Positions 1-9,169 of a stretch of DNA of 64,000 nt are shown here, in pieces; the stretch's first letter is position 1, and each line of letters begins with the position of its first letter. The position numbers were made by a program, and so were the translations under genes. The notes beneath the pieces were generated by a model. It did not search any database. It worked only from the letters and a program-made list of their open reading frames with translations, and was not told the origin of the DNA. Source of the DNA: CALJDF01 sp038121105 (GTDB lineage: Bacteria; Pseudomonadota; Alphaproteobacteria; SHVP01); NCBI GenBank assembly GCA_038121105.1, contig JAYONB010000011.1, positions 46,038 to 110,037 on the forward strand, written 5' to 3'.

Positions 1-821
1 GTGGCAGTCGTGGCTCGCTCCGTCTCAACGAGAAGATCGACCTACCCCGCTACGTCGCCGAGGTGGACTTCCACGGACAGCCCGGTGGCTACTATCAAGA
101 ACGATGCGCCGAAGACTCGACGCCGGCAGCTATCTACGATCCTGGCGTCTTCGTCCTCACCAAAGGCTTCATGGGCCCCTATTGCGAGGCGGCCGGCGCA
201 TCGGCGATCAACTTCCTCCGCCATCGTTACCCCGACTTCTCGCCGAAACGCATTCTGGATATCGGCTGCGCCGTGGGGCACAGCACCCTGCCCTACGCAG
301 ACTCCTTTCCCGAAGCACGGATCGATGCGATCGACCTGTCCGCACCGATGCTTCGCTACGGTCACGCGCGTGCCGCCTCGATGGGTTACGACATTCATTT
401 TTCGCAGCAAAACGGCGAAAAGACCGATTTCGCGGACGAAACGTTCGACCTCACCGTCTCCCACATCGTTTTGCATGAGACGTCGAGGAGCGCCCTCCGC
501 AATATCTTTGCAGAGTGCTATCGCCTTCTCGAGCCCGGTGGGCTGATGCTGCATGTCGAACAACGACAGCACTACGACATGGAACCGTTCGAGCAGTTCT
601 ACTACGACTGGGATACACTGAATAACCACGAGCCGTTCTGGGGTACGCTCCACGATACCGACCTTGCGGCTGTCGCCGCCGAGGCGGGGTTCGCGCCGAC
701 CCACGTGGTTCAACACATGGCGCCAAACGTGGTTGCTGCCGATCTTTTGCAGGATCAAATCGACGGCGGGCAAGACTTCAAGCGGACCGCGGTTTGGTTT
801 GCCATCGCGGCGCAGAAATAG
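1..821 (+). CDS. Class I SAM-dependent methyltransferase, 5'-truncated by the window edge
   Basis: Only the C-terminal part is present. The reading frame is open from base 3 and ends at TAG 819-821. The glycine-rich SAM loop reads ILDIGCAVGHSTL, followed by an acidic motif (DAIDLSAPM) and a late motif LLEPGG, as in class I methyltransferases. The first in-frame GTG (63) is not the true start: the residues before it (SLRLNEKIDLPRY) align with TLRLDPSLEIPRY in the full-length paralogue at 19162-20328, so about 120 N-terminal residues lie outside the window. The two proteins also share HxxQPGGY and HFSQQNxEKTD. The SAM loop has Ala where the paralogue has Gly (GCAVG against GCGVG). The substrate is unknown. 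It converges on the phosphomannomutase gene with a 6-base gap. Confidence 0.8.
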   Translation, partial: GSRGSLRLNEKIDLPRYVAEVDFHGQPGGYYQERCAEDSTPAAIYDPGVFVLTKGFMGPYCEAAGASAINFLRHRYPDFSPKRILDIGCAVGHSTLPYADSFPEARIDAIDLSAPMLRYGHARAASMGYDIHFSQQNGEKTDFADETFDLTVSHIVLHETSRSALRNIFAECYRLLEPGGLMLHVEQRQHYDMEPFEQFYYDWDTLNNHEPFWGTLHDTDLAAVAAEAGFAPTHVVQHMAPNVVAADLLQDQIDGGQDFKRTAVWFAIAAQK

Positions 822-827
822 CCGACG

Positions 828-2207
828 CTAGATCGACGGCGGTTCGACCCCCGATGCGGCCAGTTCGCCAAACAGTTGCGCCTTGAGACGATCCAATCCC
901 GCTTGATCGCGGGCTTCAATGCGCGCCACAAGCACAGCTTGCGTGTTGGATGCGCGCAACAACCACCATCCGTCTTCCGTGGTTACGCGCACGCCATCGA
1001 TATCGACGACGTCGGCATCGGCGTTGCGCATACGCGTTGCCACTTCGGCGGCAATGTTGAACTTGCGCGCTTCGGCGCAGTCGAAACGAAGCTCCGGCGT
1101 GTTGACGTAAACGGGCAGATCGTCGAGCAGGTCGCCGATCGACCGCCCACTGCGATGAACGAGTTGAAGGGTCCGCACCGCGGCGTAAAGTCCGTCGTCG
1201 AAGCCGTAGAAGGTATCGGCAAAGAAAATGTGGGCGCTCATCTCGCCGGCGAGCAACGCCCCGGTCTCGGCCATTTTGGATTTGACCAAGGAATGACCGG
1301 CCGCCCACATGATCGGGGCACCCCCCAGACGGCGCACCTCATCGAACAACGCAACGCTACACTTTACGTCGCCAATGATCGTCGCGCCCGGATTGGCCGA
1401 CAACACATCGCGGGCCAGCAGGGCAAGCAGTTGATCGCCCCAGACGATGCGCCCTGCGGCATCGATAACGCCGATGCGATCACCATCGCCGTCGAATGCG
1501 AGCCCGATATCCGCGCCCGCCTTTTCTACCGCGACACGGAGTTGCTCGAGATTTTCGGGAATCGTCGGATCCGGGTGATGATTCGGGAAATTTCCGTCGA
1601 CGGCGTCGTTGATCAGCACGTGGCGACCCGGCAACCGCTCGGTCAAGTTACGTAGCACAGCACCGGCCGCGCCGTTTCCGGGGTCCCAAACCGCCGTGAT
1701 ATCACGGGGCAAGTCGGCATCCATCATCAGGCGTTCGACGTAACGATCCGCGATGTCGACCGTTTCGATGCTGCCGACACCGATTTCGAAATCGCCCGCC
1801 GCGGCAAGTTGACCAAGGGCCTGGATGTCGTCGCCGAAGAACCCCTTCCGGTCGAGCATGAACTTGAACCCATTGTGGTCCGGCGGGTTGTGCGATCCCG
1901 TCACCATGATGCCGCCGTCGGCGCCAAGCTCGTAGACGCTATAGTAAAGCATAGGGGTCGGCCCAAGGCCGATTTGTCGAACCGTCACACCTGTCGACAC
2001 CAACCCTCGGATCAGATGATCTGCAAGATCGGGCGAACTGTGTCGTCCGTCATAACCGACATTGACGGTACGACCGCCTCGACGACGGATGATCGTGCCG
2101 AACGCTTGTCCGATCGCCAACGCATCCGAAGGCCCAAGGGTCTTTTCAAGCACGCCCCGGATATCATAGGCGCGCAGAATCGAAGGATCGAACCTATGAC
2201 CGGTCAT
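828..2207 (-). CDS. Phosphomannomutase/phosphoglucomutase
   Basis: 459 residues, the usual length for the AlgC/ManB type of alpha-D-phosphohexomutase. It interconverts hexose 6-phosphate and 1-phosphate in the cytosol, giving mannose-1-P or glucose-1-P for sugar nucleotides. Visible motifs are the phosphoserine loop TGSHNPP (Ser105), the Mg-binding loop DGDGDR (239-244), the sugar-binding loop GEMSAH (321-326) and the C-terminal phosphate-binding RASNTQ (418-423). The ATG at 2207 is preferred to an in-frame ATG at 2300 because MTGHRFDPSILRAYDIRG matches the family's N-terminus. It starts one base after the stop of the UDP-glucose dehydrogenase gene, so it is the last gene of a galU-ugd-pmm operon. 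The choice between mannose and glucose substrate cannot be made from sequence. Confidence 0.93.
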   Translation of the reverse strand: MTGHRFDPSILRAYDIRGVLEKTLGPSDALAIGQAFGTIIRRRGGRTVNVGYDGRHSSPDLADHLIRGLVSTGVTVRQIGLGPTPMLYYSVYELGADGGIMVTGSHNPPDHNGFKFMLDRKGFFGDDIQALGQLAAAGDFEIGVGSIETVDIADRYVERLMMDADLPRDITAVWDPGNGAAGAVLRNLTERLPGRHVLINDAVDGNFPNHHPDPTIPENLEQLRVAVEKAGADIGLAFDGDGDRIGVIDAAGRIVWGDQLLALLARDVLSANPGATIIGDVKCSVALFDEVRRLGGAPIMWAAGHSLVKSKMAETGALLAGEMSAHIFFADTFYGFDDGLYAAVRTLQLVHRSGRSIGDLLDDLPVYVNTPELRFDCAEARKFNIAAEVATRMRNADADVVDIDGVRVTTEDGWWLLRASNTQAVLVARIEARDQAGLDRLKAQLFGELAASGVEPPSI

Positions 2208-2208
2208 G

Positions 2209-3534
2209 CTACCGCGGCGCCGCCGGTTGGCGGCCGATACTGTGATAATTGAGGCCCAATCGGGCGACGTCCTCGGGATCGAACAGATTGCGGAAGTCAA
2301 CGAGAGTGGTGCCCACCATCGCCGCCTTCAGCGCCGGAAGATCGAGGCGGCCCGGTCCAAATTGATCCCACTCCGTTACGATAGCCGTCGCATCGGCGCC
2401 CTGCGCGGCCTCGATCGGATCGGCACACCAAGTCACACCAGCAAGCTGGTGCCGCGCTTCCTCGGCACCCTCCGGGTCGAAGACCCGTACGGTGGCACTC
2501 TCTGCCAGAAGGCCCTTCACGAGGTCGACGCCCGGGCTGTCACGAACATCGTCGGTGTTGGCCTTGAACGTAATGCCAAGGACGGCAACGGTACGACCAA
2601 CCAGACTCCCGCCCAGCGCTGTTGCGACGCGGTCGGCGAGCACCTTTTTTCTGGCGGTGTTGATCTCGATCGCTGTTTCCACGAGCCGTATCGGCGATTG
2701 CACCGCCGCTGCGCTATTGGCGAGTGCCGATGTATCCTTTGGAAAACACGAGCCGCCGTAGCCCGGCCCTGCGCTGAGGCCCCAACGCCCTATCCGCGTA
2801 TCGAGCCCCATGCCCCTGGCCACATCCTCGACATTAGCCCCAACTCGCTCGCAAAGATCAGCAATCTCATTGATGAAAGTGATCTTCACTGCAAGAAACG
2901 CGTTGGCGCTGTACTTTATCAATTCCGAGGTTTCGATGGCCGTCGACACAAAACAATCGACACGCCCCTCAAGGAGAGGCGCATGAAGTTCCCTCAACGT
3001 TTTGGCGGCACGATCGGTGTCTGTTCCCACAACGATGCGATCAGGTCTTGCGAAATCCGCAACAGCGCTTCCCTCGCGTAGAAACTCAGGCACCGAAGCG
3101 ATGTCGACATCGGCATCGGGCGCGGCCTCTTTGATGATCTCGGCAACTGCACGACCAGTGCCGACCGGCACGGTCGACTTTGTGGCAAGTACCGTATATC
3201 CCGCTAGACAAGGGGCAAGTTCGCGCGCCGCAGCAAAAACGAAAGAAAGGTCGGCGTTCCCCTGAGCGTCCGGCGGAGTCCCGACGGCAAGAAAAACGAC
3301 ATCGGCGTCGGCCGCCGCGTCGACGGGCGACTCCGCGAAGTTCAGGCGGCCCACCGCGACGCCGCGCGCAACAACGGCATCAAGCCCGGGTTCGTAGAAC
3401 GGTATTTCGCCGCGGTTGAGCCGGTCGAGAACTATTGGGTTCTTGTCGACACACGTGACGTCATGCCCGATGTCAGCGAAACAAGCACCCGAGACCAAAC
3501 CGACGTAACCGGTTCCGATCACCACAACTTTCAT
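2209..3534 (-). CDS. UDP-glucose 6-dehydrogenase
   Basis: 441 residues. It oxidises UDP-glucose to UDP-glucuronate with two NAD+, supplying uronic acid for exopolysaccharide or LPS. The N-terminal Rossmann motif is GTGYVGLVSG (7-16), the middle domain has the catalytic lysine in IKYSANAF (Lys207), and the thiol nucleophile is Cys263 in GYGGSCFPKD. The C-terminal domain contains the family sequence GITFKANTDDVRDSP. The start at 3534 gives MKVVVIGTGYVG; a longer frame reaching 3648 only adds galU shadow. Its ATG overlaps the galU stop (ATGA at 3531-3534), which suggests translational coupling in the same operon. Confidence 0.95.
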   Translation of the reverse strand: MKVVVIGTGYVGLVSGACFADIGHDVTCVDKNPIVLDRLNRGEIPFYEPGLDAVVARGVAVGRLNFAESPVDAAADADVVFLAVGTPPDAQGNADLSFVFAAARELAPCLAGYTVLATKSTVPVGTGRAVAEIIKEAAPDADVDIASVPEFLREGSAVADFARPDRIVVGTDTDRAAKTLRELHAPLLEGRVDCFVSTAIETSELIKYSANAFLAVKITFINEIADLCERVGANVEDVARGMGLDTRIGRWGLSAGPGYGGSCFPKDTSALANSAAAVQSPIRLVETAIEINTARKKVLADRVATALGGSLVGRTVAVLGITFKANTDDVRDSPGVDLVKGLLAESATVRVFDPEGAEEARHQLAGVTWCADPIEAAQGADATAIVTEWDQFGPGRLDLPALKAAMVGTTLVDFRNLFDPEDVARLGLNYHSIGRQPAAPR

Positions 3535-4412
3535 GAAGGGGCTCCGAGACCAAGGGACTGAATGTAACTTGTTAGTTCGTTGCGCAAATCGTCGCGCTGT
3601 AACGCGAACGCGATATTGGCGCGCAAGTAACCCGCCCGCGTGCCGCAATCAAACCGCTCGCCGTCGATTCGAATACCCGCGAACGCCTCTTCCGCTGCGA
3701 GCCAGGACAATGCGTCGGTGAGTTGGATTTCCCCACCGGCACCGGTCTCTTGACGATCGAGATACTCGAAAACCCTGGGCGTCATGATGTAGCGACCCAC
3801 GACCGCCAAGTCGGAAGGCGCGTCCGCCGGCTTTGGCTTTTCGACCAGCCCTCGAACTTCGACTACCGCGCCGTTATCGTTCGACACATCCAGCACGCCA
3901 TAATTTGAGATATCGGGTCCCGAAATGGTTTCGGCAGCGACCATCCCGCCCCGGCCCGAGTAGGCATCAACCATCTGTTTGAGGCACGGCACGGCGGCGA
4001 GGAAAACGTCGTCGGGCAACAGCACCGCAAAGGGCTCATCACCGATGAAGTGCCGAGCACACCAAACGGCGTGGCCCAGGCCTAGCGGCTCCTGCTGCCG
4101 GGTGTAGGCGACTTTTCCCGGGGCCGGCAGCCAGCTCGTCAGGTTTTCGGCCTCTTCCGACTTCCCGCGCGACCGCAGCAGGGACTCGAGCTCGCTGGAA
4201 TGATCAAAATGATCCTCTATCGCGCTCTTTCCCTTGCCCGTCACGAAAATGAATTCCTCGATCCCGGCCGCTCGCGCCTCTTCCACGGCATAGTGAATCA
4301 ACGGCTTGTCGACGATCGGGAGCATTTCCTTGGGCAGCGCCTTGGTAGCCGGTAGGAACCGCGTTCCCAATCCGCCAACGGGAAAAACTGCCTTTCGGAC
4401 GGGTGCGGTCAT
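3531..4412 (-). CDS. galU: UTP--glucose-1-phosphate uridylyltransferase
   Basis: 293 residues, typical for bacterial GalU. It makes UDP-glucose from glucose-1-phosphate and UTP. The nucleotide-binding signature GGLGTRFLPATKALPKEML lies at residues 13-31 and VDKPLIHYAVEEA follows. It is the first gene of a three-gene operon whose products form a short route: the mutase supplies hexose-1-P, GalU makes UDP-glucose, and the dehydrogenase makes UDP-glucuronate. The ATG at 4412 fits the family start (MTAPVRKAVFPVGG) and a purine-rich CGGAGA lies upstream; an in-frame ATG at 4454 would add 14 unrelated residues. Confidence 0.95.
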   Translation of the reverse strand: MTAPVRKAVFPVGGLGTRFLPATKALPKEMLPIVDKPLIHYAVEEARAAGIEEFIFVTGKGKSAIEDHFDHSSELESLLRSRGKSEEAENLTSWLPAPGKVAYTRQQEPLGLGHAVWCARHFIGDEPFAVLLPDDVFLAAVPCLKQMVDAYSGRGGMVAAETISGPDISNYGVLDVSNDNGAVVEVRGLVEKPKPADAPSDLAVVGRYIMTPRVFEYLDRQETGAGGEIQLTDALSWLAAEEAFAGIRIDGERFDCGTRAGYLRANIAFALQRDDLRNELTSYIQSLGLGAPS

Positions 4413-4475
4413 GTATCGGAATCTCCGGAGGGAACAAGCGAGTTCTTGTGCCATGCCCCCTTGCCGTAGGCAAGA

Positions 4476-5189
4476 TCATGCGTTGCCGAGGAGTAGGTCC
4501 TTCGCCTGATTGATCTTTGTGGCCAAAAATGTGGATCCGCCTTGGTCGGGATGGACCCTCTTCATCAGACGGTGATGCGCGTCGCGAATTTCCGAATCAC
4601 TTGCCCCGGGCTCCAAGCCCAGCACGGAAAACGCTTCTTCGCGTGACATGGCGCCTGTCGATCCGGTGGACCTTTCACGCGCAGATTCCTGCTCGTCGGA
4701 GCGCCAATCCGGACCAAACCGCCGATCAAGATATGCCTCCAGCAACTGTGTCGACTCGTCATCGTAGCGAAGACTTTCCTCACGCAAGCTGCGCAGATCG
4801 TCCTCAGTCAACGTGTCGAGCGCTCGGCCTGAAAAGGATCCCTGCATGACTTCGCCGTCGAGATCTCCGGTGTCGTGATCCAGTCTCATCCGTAACAGTT
4901 TGGTCCGCACCTCGGAGCTTTGGCCCGACGTTCGATCGGCGGGATAAGGACGGCGAGAGAATGCCGCGCGCTGCGCCCGGCGCCGGAGGTACATCAGGCC
5001 GAAGAAGAGCAACGGGAAAAGCGCGCCCCACAGTCCCCGGGCGGCAAGGAACCCAACCACCAGGATGCCCAGCAAAATGCTCAGCCAACGGAGGACCCTG
5101 ACGATCTCGGCAGGATCGGCACTCACGAACCAACGACCGGCCAGAATGAACACGCCTACGACGGCAAGGCCGATGAGAAGCCAGGTCAT
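4476..5189 (-). CDS. Membrane-anchored DnaJ-domain protein
   Basis: 237 residues. The N-terminus holds two or three hydrophobic segments (about 2-19, 35-50 and 53-68). A basic, polar linker follows, and a C-terminal J domain occupies about 183-237 with the HPD motif at 213-215. The truncated J domain at the C-terminus of a membrane anchor resembles Tim14/DjlC-like alphaproteobacterial proteins, which stimulate DnaK at the membrane. It lies four bases after the VWA gene and forms an operon with it. The client and the cellular role are not visible in the sequence. Confidence 0.85.
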   Translation of the reverse strand: MTWLLIGLAVVGVFILAGRWFVSADPAEIVRVLRWLSILLGILVVGFLAARGLWGALFPLLFFGLMYLRRRAQRAAFSRRPYPADRTSGQSSEVRTKLLRMRLDHDTGDLDGEVMQGSFSGRALDTLTEDDLRSLREESLRYDDESTQLLEAYLDRRFGPDWRSDEQESARERSTGSTGAMSREEAFSVLGLEPGASDSEIRDAHHRLMKRVHPDQGGSTFLATKINQAKDLLLGNA

Positions 5190-5193
5190 TCAG

Positions 5194-5901
5194 CTACCTC
5201 AGCTGACTGGTTAGTTGTCGGACAGTCGTGCCACGACCCCTGCTGTAATCAGCGAGCGCGCGTCGGCCGCCAGCCGCAAAGACCGCGACCGCCTTGAGGA
5301 GTTCGCGCAGTTGCGTCGCACTGGTGCCGTCGAAACGACAATGCGCGCCGCCGGTCAGCCGCGCGATCTGACGAAAGGCCATTTCGGCCACCGGCTCCGA
5401 GCCCTCCTGGAACAGGAAGGCGGGGATGCCTAAGACACCGAGCTTTCCAGCGACGTTACAGAGGTCGTCGACGCTTTCTTCAACGCAATCCCCGACAAAA
5501 ACGAGGGCGTTGACGCGCCCCTGTCGTGCTTCCGCGAGCGCATGGTTCAAGACTTTTAGGATTTGGGTATGCCCCCCCAGGCACGAGACGCCCGTCATCC
5601 GCCGAATGAGATCTGCGGAGTTCGATATCCACGGAGTCGCCGCAAACTCCTCGAACCCTCGATAATAGGCGAGCTGAATCTCAAGGCCGCCGAGGCTCGC
5701 GGTTTCGCGGAACATTTCGGCCTGAATATGACACGCCCGGTCCCAGGTCGGCTCGCGGCTGGCCGTCGCATCAAGCGCGAACAACAAACGTCCCCGCTCG
5801 CCGACGCGTCTTGACGGCGGGGTAGCGGCAACCTTGCTCAGGAACGCCTGGACGTTGCTGGGGTCGGTCTTTGCGGGCGTATGTCGCGGTCGTTTTGCCA
5901 T
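5194..5901 (-). CDS. VWA-domain protein
   Basis: 235 residues with a von Willebrand factor A fold. The first MIDAS motif is DATAS (Asp44, Thr46, Ser48) instead of the usual DxSxS, and the later metal-binding aspartate is probably in VFVGD. No signal peptide or membrane segment is seen, so it is probably cytosolic. The first 30 residues are basic and likely disordered. It sits directly upstream of the membrane DnaJ gene, which suggests the two act together, for example in a chaperone or assembly process; that role is inferred only from adjacency. A candidate promoter with an inverted repeat lies just upstream (5923-5950). Confidence 0.8.
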   Translation of the reverse strand: MAKRPRHTPAKTDPSNVQAFLSKVAATPPSRRVGERGRLLFALDATASREPTWDRACHIQAEMFRETASLGGLEIQLAYYRGFEEFAATPWISNSADLIRRMTGVSCLGGHTQILKVLNHALAEARQGRVNALVFVGDCVEESVDDLCNVAGKLGVLGIPAFLFQEGSEPVAEMAFRQIARLTGGAHCRFDGTSATQLRELLKAVAVFAAGGRRALADYSRGRGTTVRQLTSQLR

Positions 5902-5922
5902 GGCGCCATCATTCTCGGCGCC

Positions 5923-5950
5923 AGTATATAGGGTGGCCTATACCGTTCCA
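5923..5950 (-). promoter_or_regulatory. Candidate promoter with operator-like inverted repeat upstream of the VWA gene
   Basis: Reading leftward, TGGAAC (5945-5950) and TATACT (5923-5928) are 16 bases apart and could be -35 and -10 boxes. The -10 matches the consensus in five of six positions; the -35 is weak. Between and overlapping them is a perfect 6-bp inverted repeat, TATAGG-gtgg-CCTATA (5927-5942), placed where a repressor could block polymerase. The implied transcript start is only about 15 bases before the ATG at 5901. Confidence 0.4.
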
Positions 5951-5988
5951 GAAGGAGCGGCACCGCAACGAGCGGCTCAATCGCGGGA

Positions 5989-7029
5989 TTATTGGACGAC
6001 AATCTCCCCATCCGGAAAAAACGCCTTGTAGGCAAACGCGAAGTCGATCCCGTAGGGATGGTCGACGAGTTCACCTCGATCCGTCCGCTGTTGCACAACG
6101 ACATTTCCGACATCTACCCCACGTGAAATTGCCGAAGAATCAAGTGCAGAATTTTGGCCGGGTTCCCATGTGATGACGAACCCATCGGCTGTTTCTATTC
6201 GACCGCGCTCACGAAGGAGGTCCAGAGCCCACGCCTCTTTTTGGCCATCGCCGGACCGATCGATCGTAATGACCCTCGCCAACGGCGCGACATTTACTTC
6301 CTTGAGAGGCTGAAGCGCCTCACCCTGGTAGAGGAACGGGGTGGAGAGCGAGTCGTAGCCGTTGTAAGGATTGGCACCGTAGCGCCGGAGACGTGCGTTG
6401 GTCGGCACCAGAAGGCTTGCGCTATCGTTGGCGCGAGCTTTGAAGTTGGCCCAGGATTCTAAGCGCGAGGGCAACACCGCGAGGCGCTTGCCGAGCATTT
6501 CGCCGATGATCGCTTCGCCGAGGAATTGCTGCCACCAACTTTCGGTCTGGCGGTCATACATGACGAGATCGGAGTTCCGTAGCTTTCCGGTGGTGCCGAA
6601 ATCCAACACCCGGCCATCAAGGCGCCGATCAAAAACCACCGCAGCATTACACAGCGGGCAGAACGTCACCGAGATCGGCACGCCACCGAGTTCGTCGTTG
6701 ACGATCTCGTGCCACATGAGGATTGAAAGCGGGTACGCCCGCATCTCGCCATTGATGACGATTCCGACGACTGGTTCGGTCGCCTCAATCTCAAATTCGC
6801 CGTACCCGTCGACTTCATCCAGCCCGATGTGGCGAGGCCGGTCGATTGCCGGGATGCCATCTTTTGGCGGCCCACCAGATAGTATTTCGTCAAATTCGAC
6901 CGAGGACTTTTCGAAGTCCGTCGTGGGCCATTCGTATTTCCACACCGAGGGGTTTGCCGAGGCGGCGCCAGTAAGAATAACTGACCCGAACGCGAACGCG
7001 ACCGCTGTCTTAAGCATGGTGGAGATCAT
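5989..7029 (-). CDS. DUF3179 domain-containing exported protein
   Basis: 346 residues. An N-terminal signal peptide is visible (hydrophobic LKTAVAFAFGSVILTGAASA, then NPS). The body carries the DUF3179 hallmark FCPLCNAAVVFDR, a CxxC-containing loop, and WHEIVND before it. The family has no established biochemical function; a periplasmic or surface location follows from the signal peptide. The start at 7029 is chosen because AGGA sits seven bases upstream; a further in-frame ATG at 7017 would give a shorter signal, and one at 7065 adds charged residues before it. The gene is divergent from the LhgO-like oxidase, with 128 bases between them. Confidence 0.85.
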   Translation of the reverse strand: MISTMLKTAVAFAFGSVILTGAASANPSVWKYEWPTTDFEKSSVEFDEILSGGPPKDGIPAIDRPRHIGLDEVDGYGEFEIEATEPVVGIVINGEMRAYPLSILMWHEIVNDELGGVPISVTFCPLCNAAVVFDRRLDGRVLDFGTTGKLRNSDLVMYDRQTESWWQQFLGEAIIGEMLGKRLAVLPSRLESWANFKARANDSASLLVPTNARLRRYGANPYNGYDSLSTPFLYQGEALQPLKEVNVAPLARVITIDRSGDGQKEAWALDLLRERGRIETADGFVITWEPGQNSALDSSAISRGVDVGNVVVQQRTDRGELVDHPYGIDFAFAYKAFFPDGEIVVQ

Positions 7030-7157
7030 CAACCAATCCTGTTTTCGTGGCGGCTTGCATCCCATACATTGACCGCCTGTTCCAACGGCTCAAGTCAAAG
7101 GGGGTCAAGCTTTCGTGACATTGTCGGTGGCAAATCGCCCTATACGCTTCGGGGCAC

Positions 7158-8273
7158 ATGGGAATGGCTGATTCCGTCGAAATCGTCGTCGTGGGCGCTG
7201 GAGTCGTCGGCCTAGCCATTGCGAAGTGCCTCGCCGAATCAGGTCGCGAGGTTCTCGTCCTCGAGAAAGAGAAATGGATCGGCAGCGAAACCAGCGCCCG
7301 CAACAGCGAAGTCATCCATGCGGGTCTCTATTACCCGCCGGACTCCAAAAAAGCCGCGCTGTGTATTGAGGGAAAGGAAGCTCTCTATAGCTACTGTGCC
7401 GAGCGCGGCATTCCGCACAGGCGGTGCGGAAAATTGATCGTCGCAGCCGACGACGACGAAATAAGCAGCCTTCAAAAAATTCGAACCAACGGCATTGCGA
7501 GCGGTGTCGATGATCTCGTTATGATCGATGCAGATGCCGCGAAAGCGCTTGAGCCGAATCTGGAATGCGTGGCTGCCCTTCACTCACCCTCGACCGGCAT
7601 CGTGGACAGCCATCAGTACATGCTCGCGCTAGAGGGAGACATCGGCGCGGCGGGGGGCATGATTGCCCTCCAAACGATGTTCCTCGGTGGCCGACAGTCG
7701 GCCCAAGGGTTCACCGTCGAAGCGCAATCGGGAGACGGAACAGAAGCGCTGCTGACGTGTCGGTGGCTCGTCAATGCCGCCGGACTTCATGCCCAAACGG
7801 TGGCGGGGTCGGTCGAGAACATGCCATCGGAGATGATTCCGGCTCGGTACTTGGCGAAGGGGGTCTACTTCACGCTCTCCGGCGCCGCCCCTTTTCAGCG
7901 CCTCGTCTACCCGCTACCAACCGCGGCGAGCCTTGGACTGCACTATTCCGTCGATCTCGGCGGTCAAGCCCGCTTCGGTCCCGATGTCGAATGGATCGAT
8001 ACCATCGATTATGAGGTCGACGGTAACCGAGCGCGAAAGTTCGAAGCCAGCATCCGGCGCTATTTTCCCGCGCTCAAGTCCGGCAGTTTGCACCCCGGAT
8101 ATGCTGGCATCCGGCCAAAAATTGTTCCGCCCGGCGCACCGGCTGGAGATTTTCTGATTCAAGGGCCTACCACGCATGGCCTCGACGGTTTGATCCATTT
8201 ATTCGGCATCGAGTCGCCCGGACTGACGTCCTCGTTGGCCATCGGACGGGCTGTCGCAAAGCTCCTTCGCTGA
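7158..8273 (+). CDS. FAD-dependent oxidoreductase, L-2-hydroxyglutarate oxidase-like (DAO family)
   Basis: 371 residues. The N-terminal dinucleotide-binding motif is VVGAGVVGLAIA and is followed by VLEKEKWIGSETSARNSEV, the NS-E-V-HAG-LYY block typical of LhgO/L-2-hydroxyglutarate dehydrogenases. The C-terminal FAD contact HLFGIESPGLTSSLAIG is also present. Such enzymes oxidise L-2-hydroxyglutarate to 2-oxoglutarate and pass electrons to the membrane quinone pool or to oxygen. The true substrate could be another 2-hydroxy acid. A second in-frame ATG lies at 7164. It stands alone between divergent and downstream single genes. Confidence 0.85.
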   Translation: MGMADSVEIVVVGAGVVGLAIAKCLAESGREVLVLEKEKWIGSETSARNSEVIHAGLYYPPDSKKAALCIEGKEALYSYCAERGIPHRRCGKLIVAADDDEISSLQKIRTNGIASGVDDLVMIDADAAKALEPNLECVAALHSPSTGIVDSHQYMLALEGDIGAAGGMIALQTMFLGGRQSAQGFTVEAQSGDGTEALLTCRWLVNAAGLHAQTVAGSVENMPSEMIPARYLAKGVYFTLSGAAPFQRLVYPLPTAASLGLHYSVDLGGQARFGPDVEWIDTIDYEVDGNRARKFEASIRRYFPALKSGSLHPGYAGIRPKIVPPGAPAGDFLIQGPTTHGLDGLIHLFGIESPGLTSSLAIGRAVAKLLR

Positions 8274-8353
8274 TACGACCTTGCACTGTTGGATTCTTGT
8301 CGGGTATCCCCGAAACCGCTAGGTTAACGCCGAAACATTCCTGGACCCCAAAC

Positions 8354-9169
8354 ATGCTGAAACCGATTTTTGCCGCGCTTTGCTTGGCCTTGACCACCTC
8401 GACGGCGTTTGCTGCAAATGTCGGCGGCACGCGGAGTTATGAGAGCCAGCTCGCAGGGGCAACCGATACCGCGATTGATTTTTCGCGCGAGAATGAGTGG
8501 TCGGGGATCATTGGTGGCGGCATTGGTTTGAATCCGGAGTTCATCGGATCCGACGACTACGAAGTCAGTGGGCTCCCGTTGTTCGACGTGGAATGGCGCG
8601 GGGCTTACTTCGCCAGCACGCAACGGGGTGTCGGTCTAAATATGATTCGCAATCCGGGCCTGAAGGCCGGCCCCCGATTCACTTACGACCGCGGAAGAGA
8701 ATCGTCGGAGAACACGTTTCTCCGCGGCCTCCCTGACGTCGATGCCGGCATCGAGATCGGGGCGTTTCTCGAGACCTTGAACGGGCCTTGGCGCTTCAAA
8801 AGCGACATACGCAAGGCTCTCGGGGGCCACGAAGGCCTTGTCGTGTCGCTCGATCTTGCGCTCGGTGGCCGTCTCAGTGATCGCGCCAATCTTATCCTGG
8901 GTGGAACGACCCACTACACGAGCAAGGACTACATGAAGTCCTATTTCGACTCGAGCGTTGCCGGAACCGGGCGCCCAGTGTTTCTGACCGATGGTGGCGG
9001 TTTTTCGGATATCGGCGGCTACGCGACCCTGGTTTACAATTTCAGTGATCGCGTATTTATCTCAGGTGTATTACGCGGCACCCTGTTGATCGGCGACGCG
9101 GCAGACAGCCCAATCTCTCAGTCAGACGGTCAATATTTCTTCGGCACGATTTTTGGCTATCGTTTCTAG
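8354..9169 (+). CDS. MipA/OmpV family outer membrane protein
   Basis: 271 residues. A clear signal peptide (MLKPIFAALCLALTTSTAFA) is followed by a mature part with alternating beta-strand pattern, Gly- and aromatic-rich, ending in FGYRF, a terminal Phe as in outer membrane barrels. The block GGGIGLNPEFIGSDDYE and the internal GPRFTYDRGR are typical of MipA/OmpV. These proteins are scaffolds or porin-like barrels; the ligand is not known. The ATG at 8354 is preferred to 8297 because it begins the signal peptide. Its stop abuts the stop of the convergent DUF1489 gene without a gap. Confidence 0.87.
   Translation: MLKPIFAALCLALTTSTAFAANVGGTRSYESQLAGATDTAIDFSRENEWSGIIGGGIGLNPEFIGSDDYEVSGLPLFDVEWRGAYFASTQRGVGLNMIRNPGLKAGPRFTYDRGRESSENTFLRGLPDVDAGIEIGAFLETLNGPWRFKSDIRKALGGHEGLVVSLDLALGGRLSDRANLILGGTTHYTSKDYMKSYFDSSVAGTGRPVFLTDGGGFSDIGGYATLVYNFSDRVFISGVLRGTLLIGDAADSPISQSDGQYFFGTIFGYRF

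Noticed and set aside
63..821. GTG at 63 as the start of the first methyltransferase
   Set aside because: In-frame residues upstream align with the linker of the paralogue at 19162, so the gene extends out of the window.
4460..4474. Hairpin CTTGCC-GTA-GGCAAG just after the DnaJ gene
   Set aside because: The stem is perfect but is followed by GGGGGC on the leftward strand and has no T-run, so it is not a terminator by sequence.
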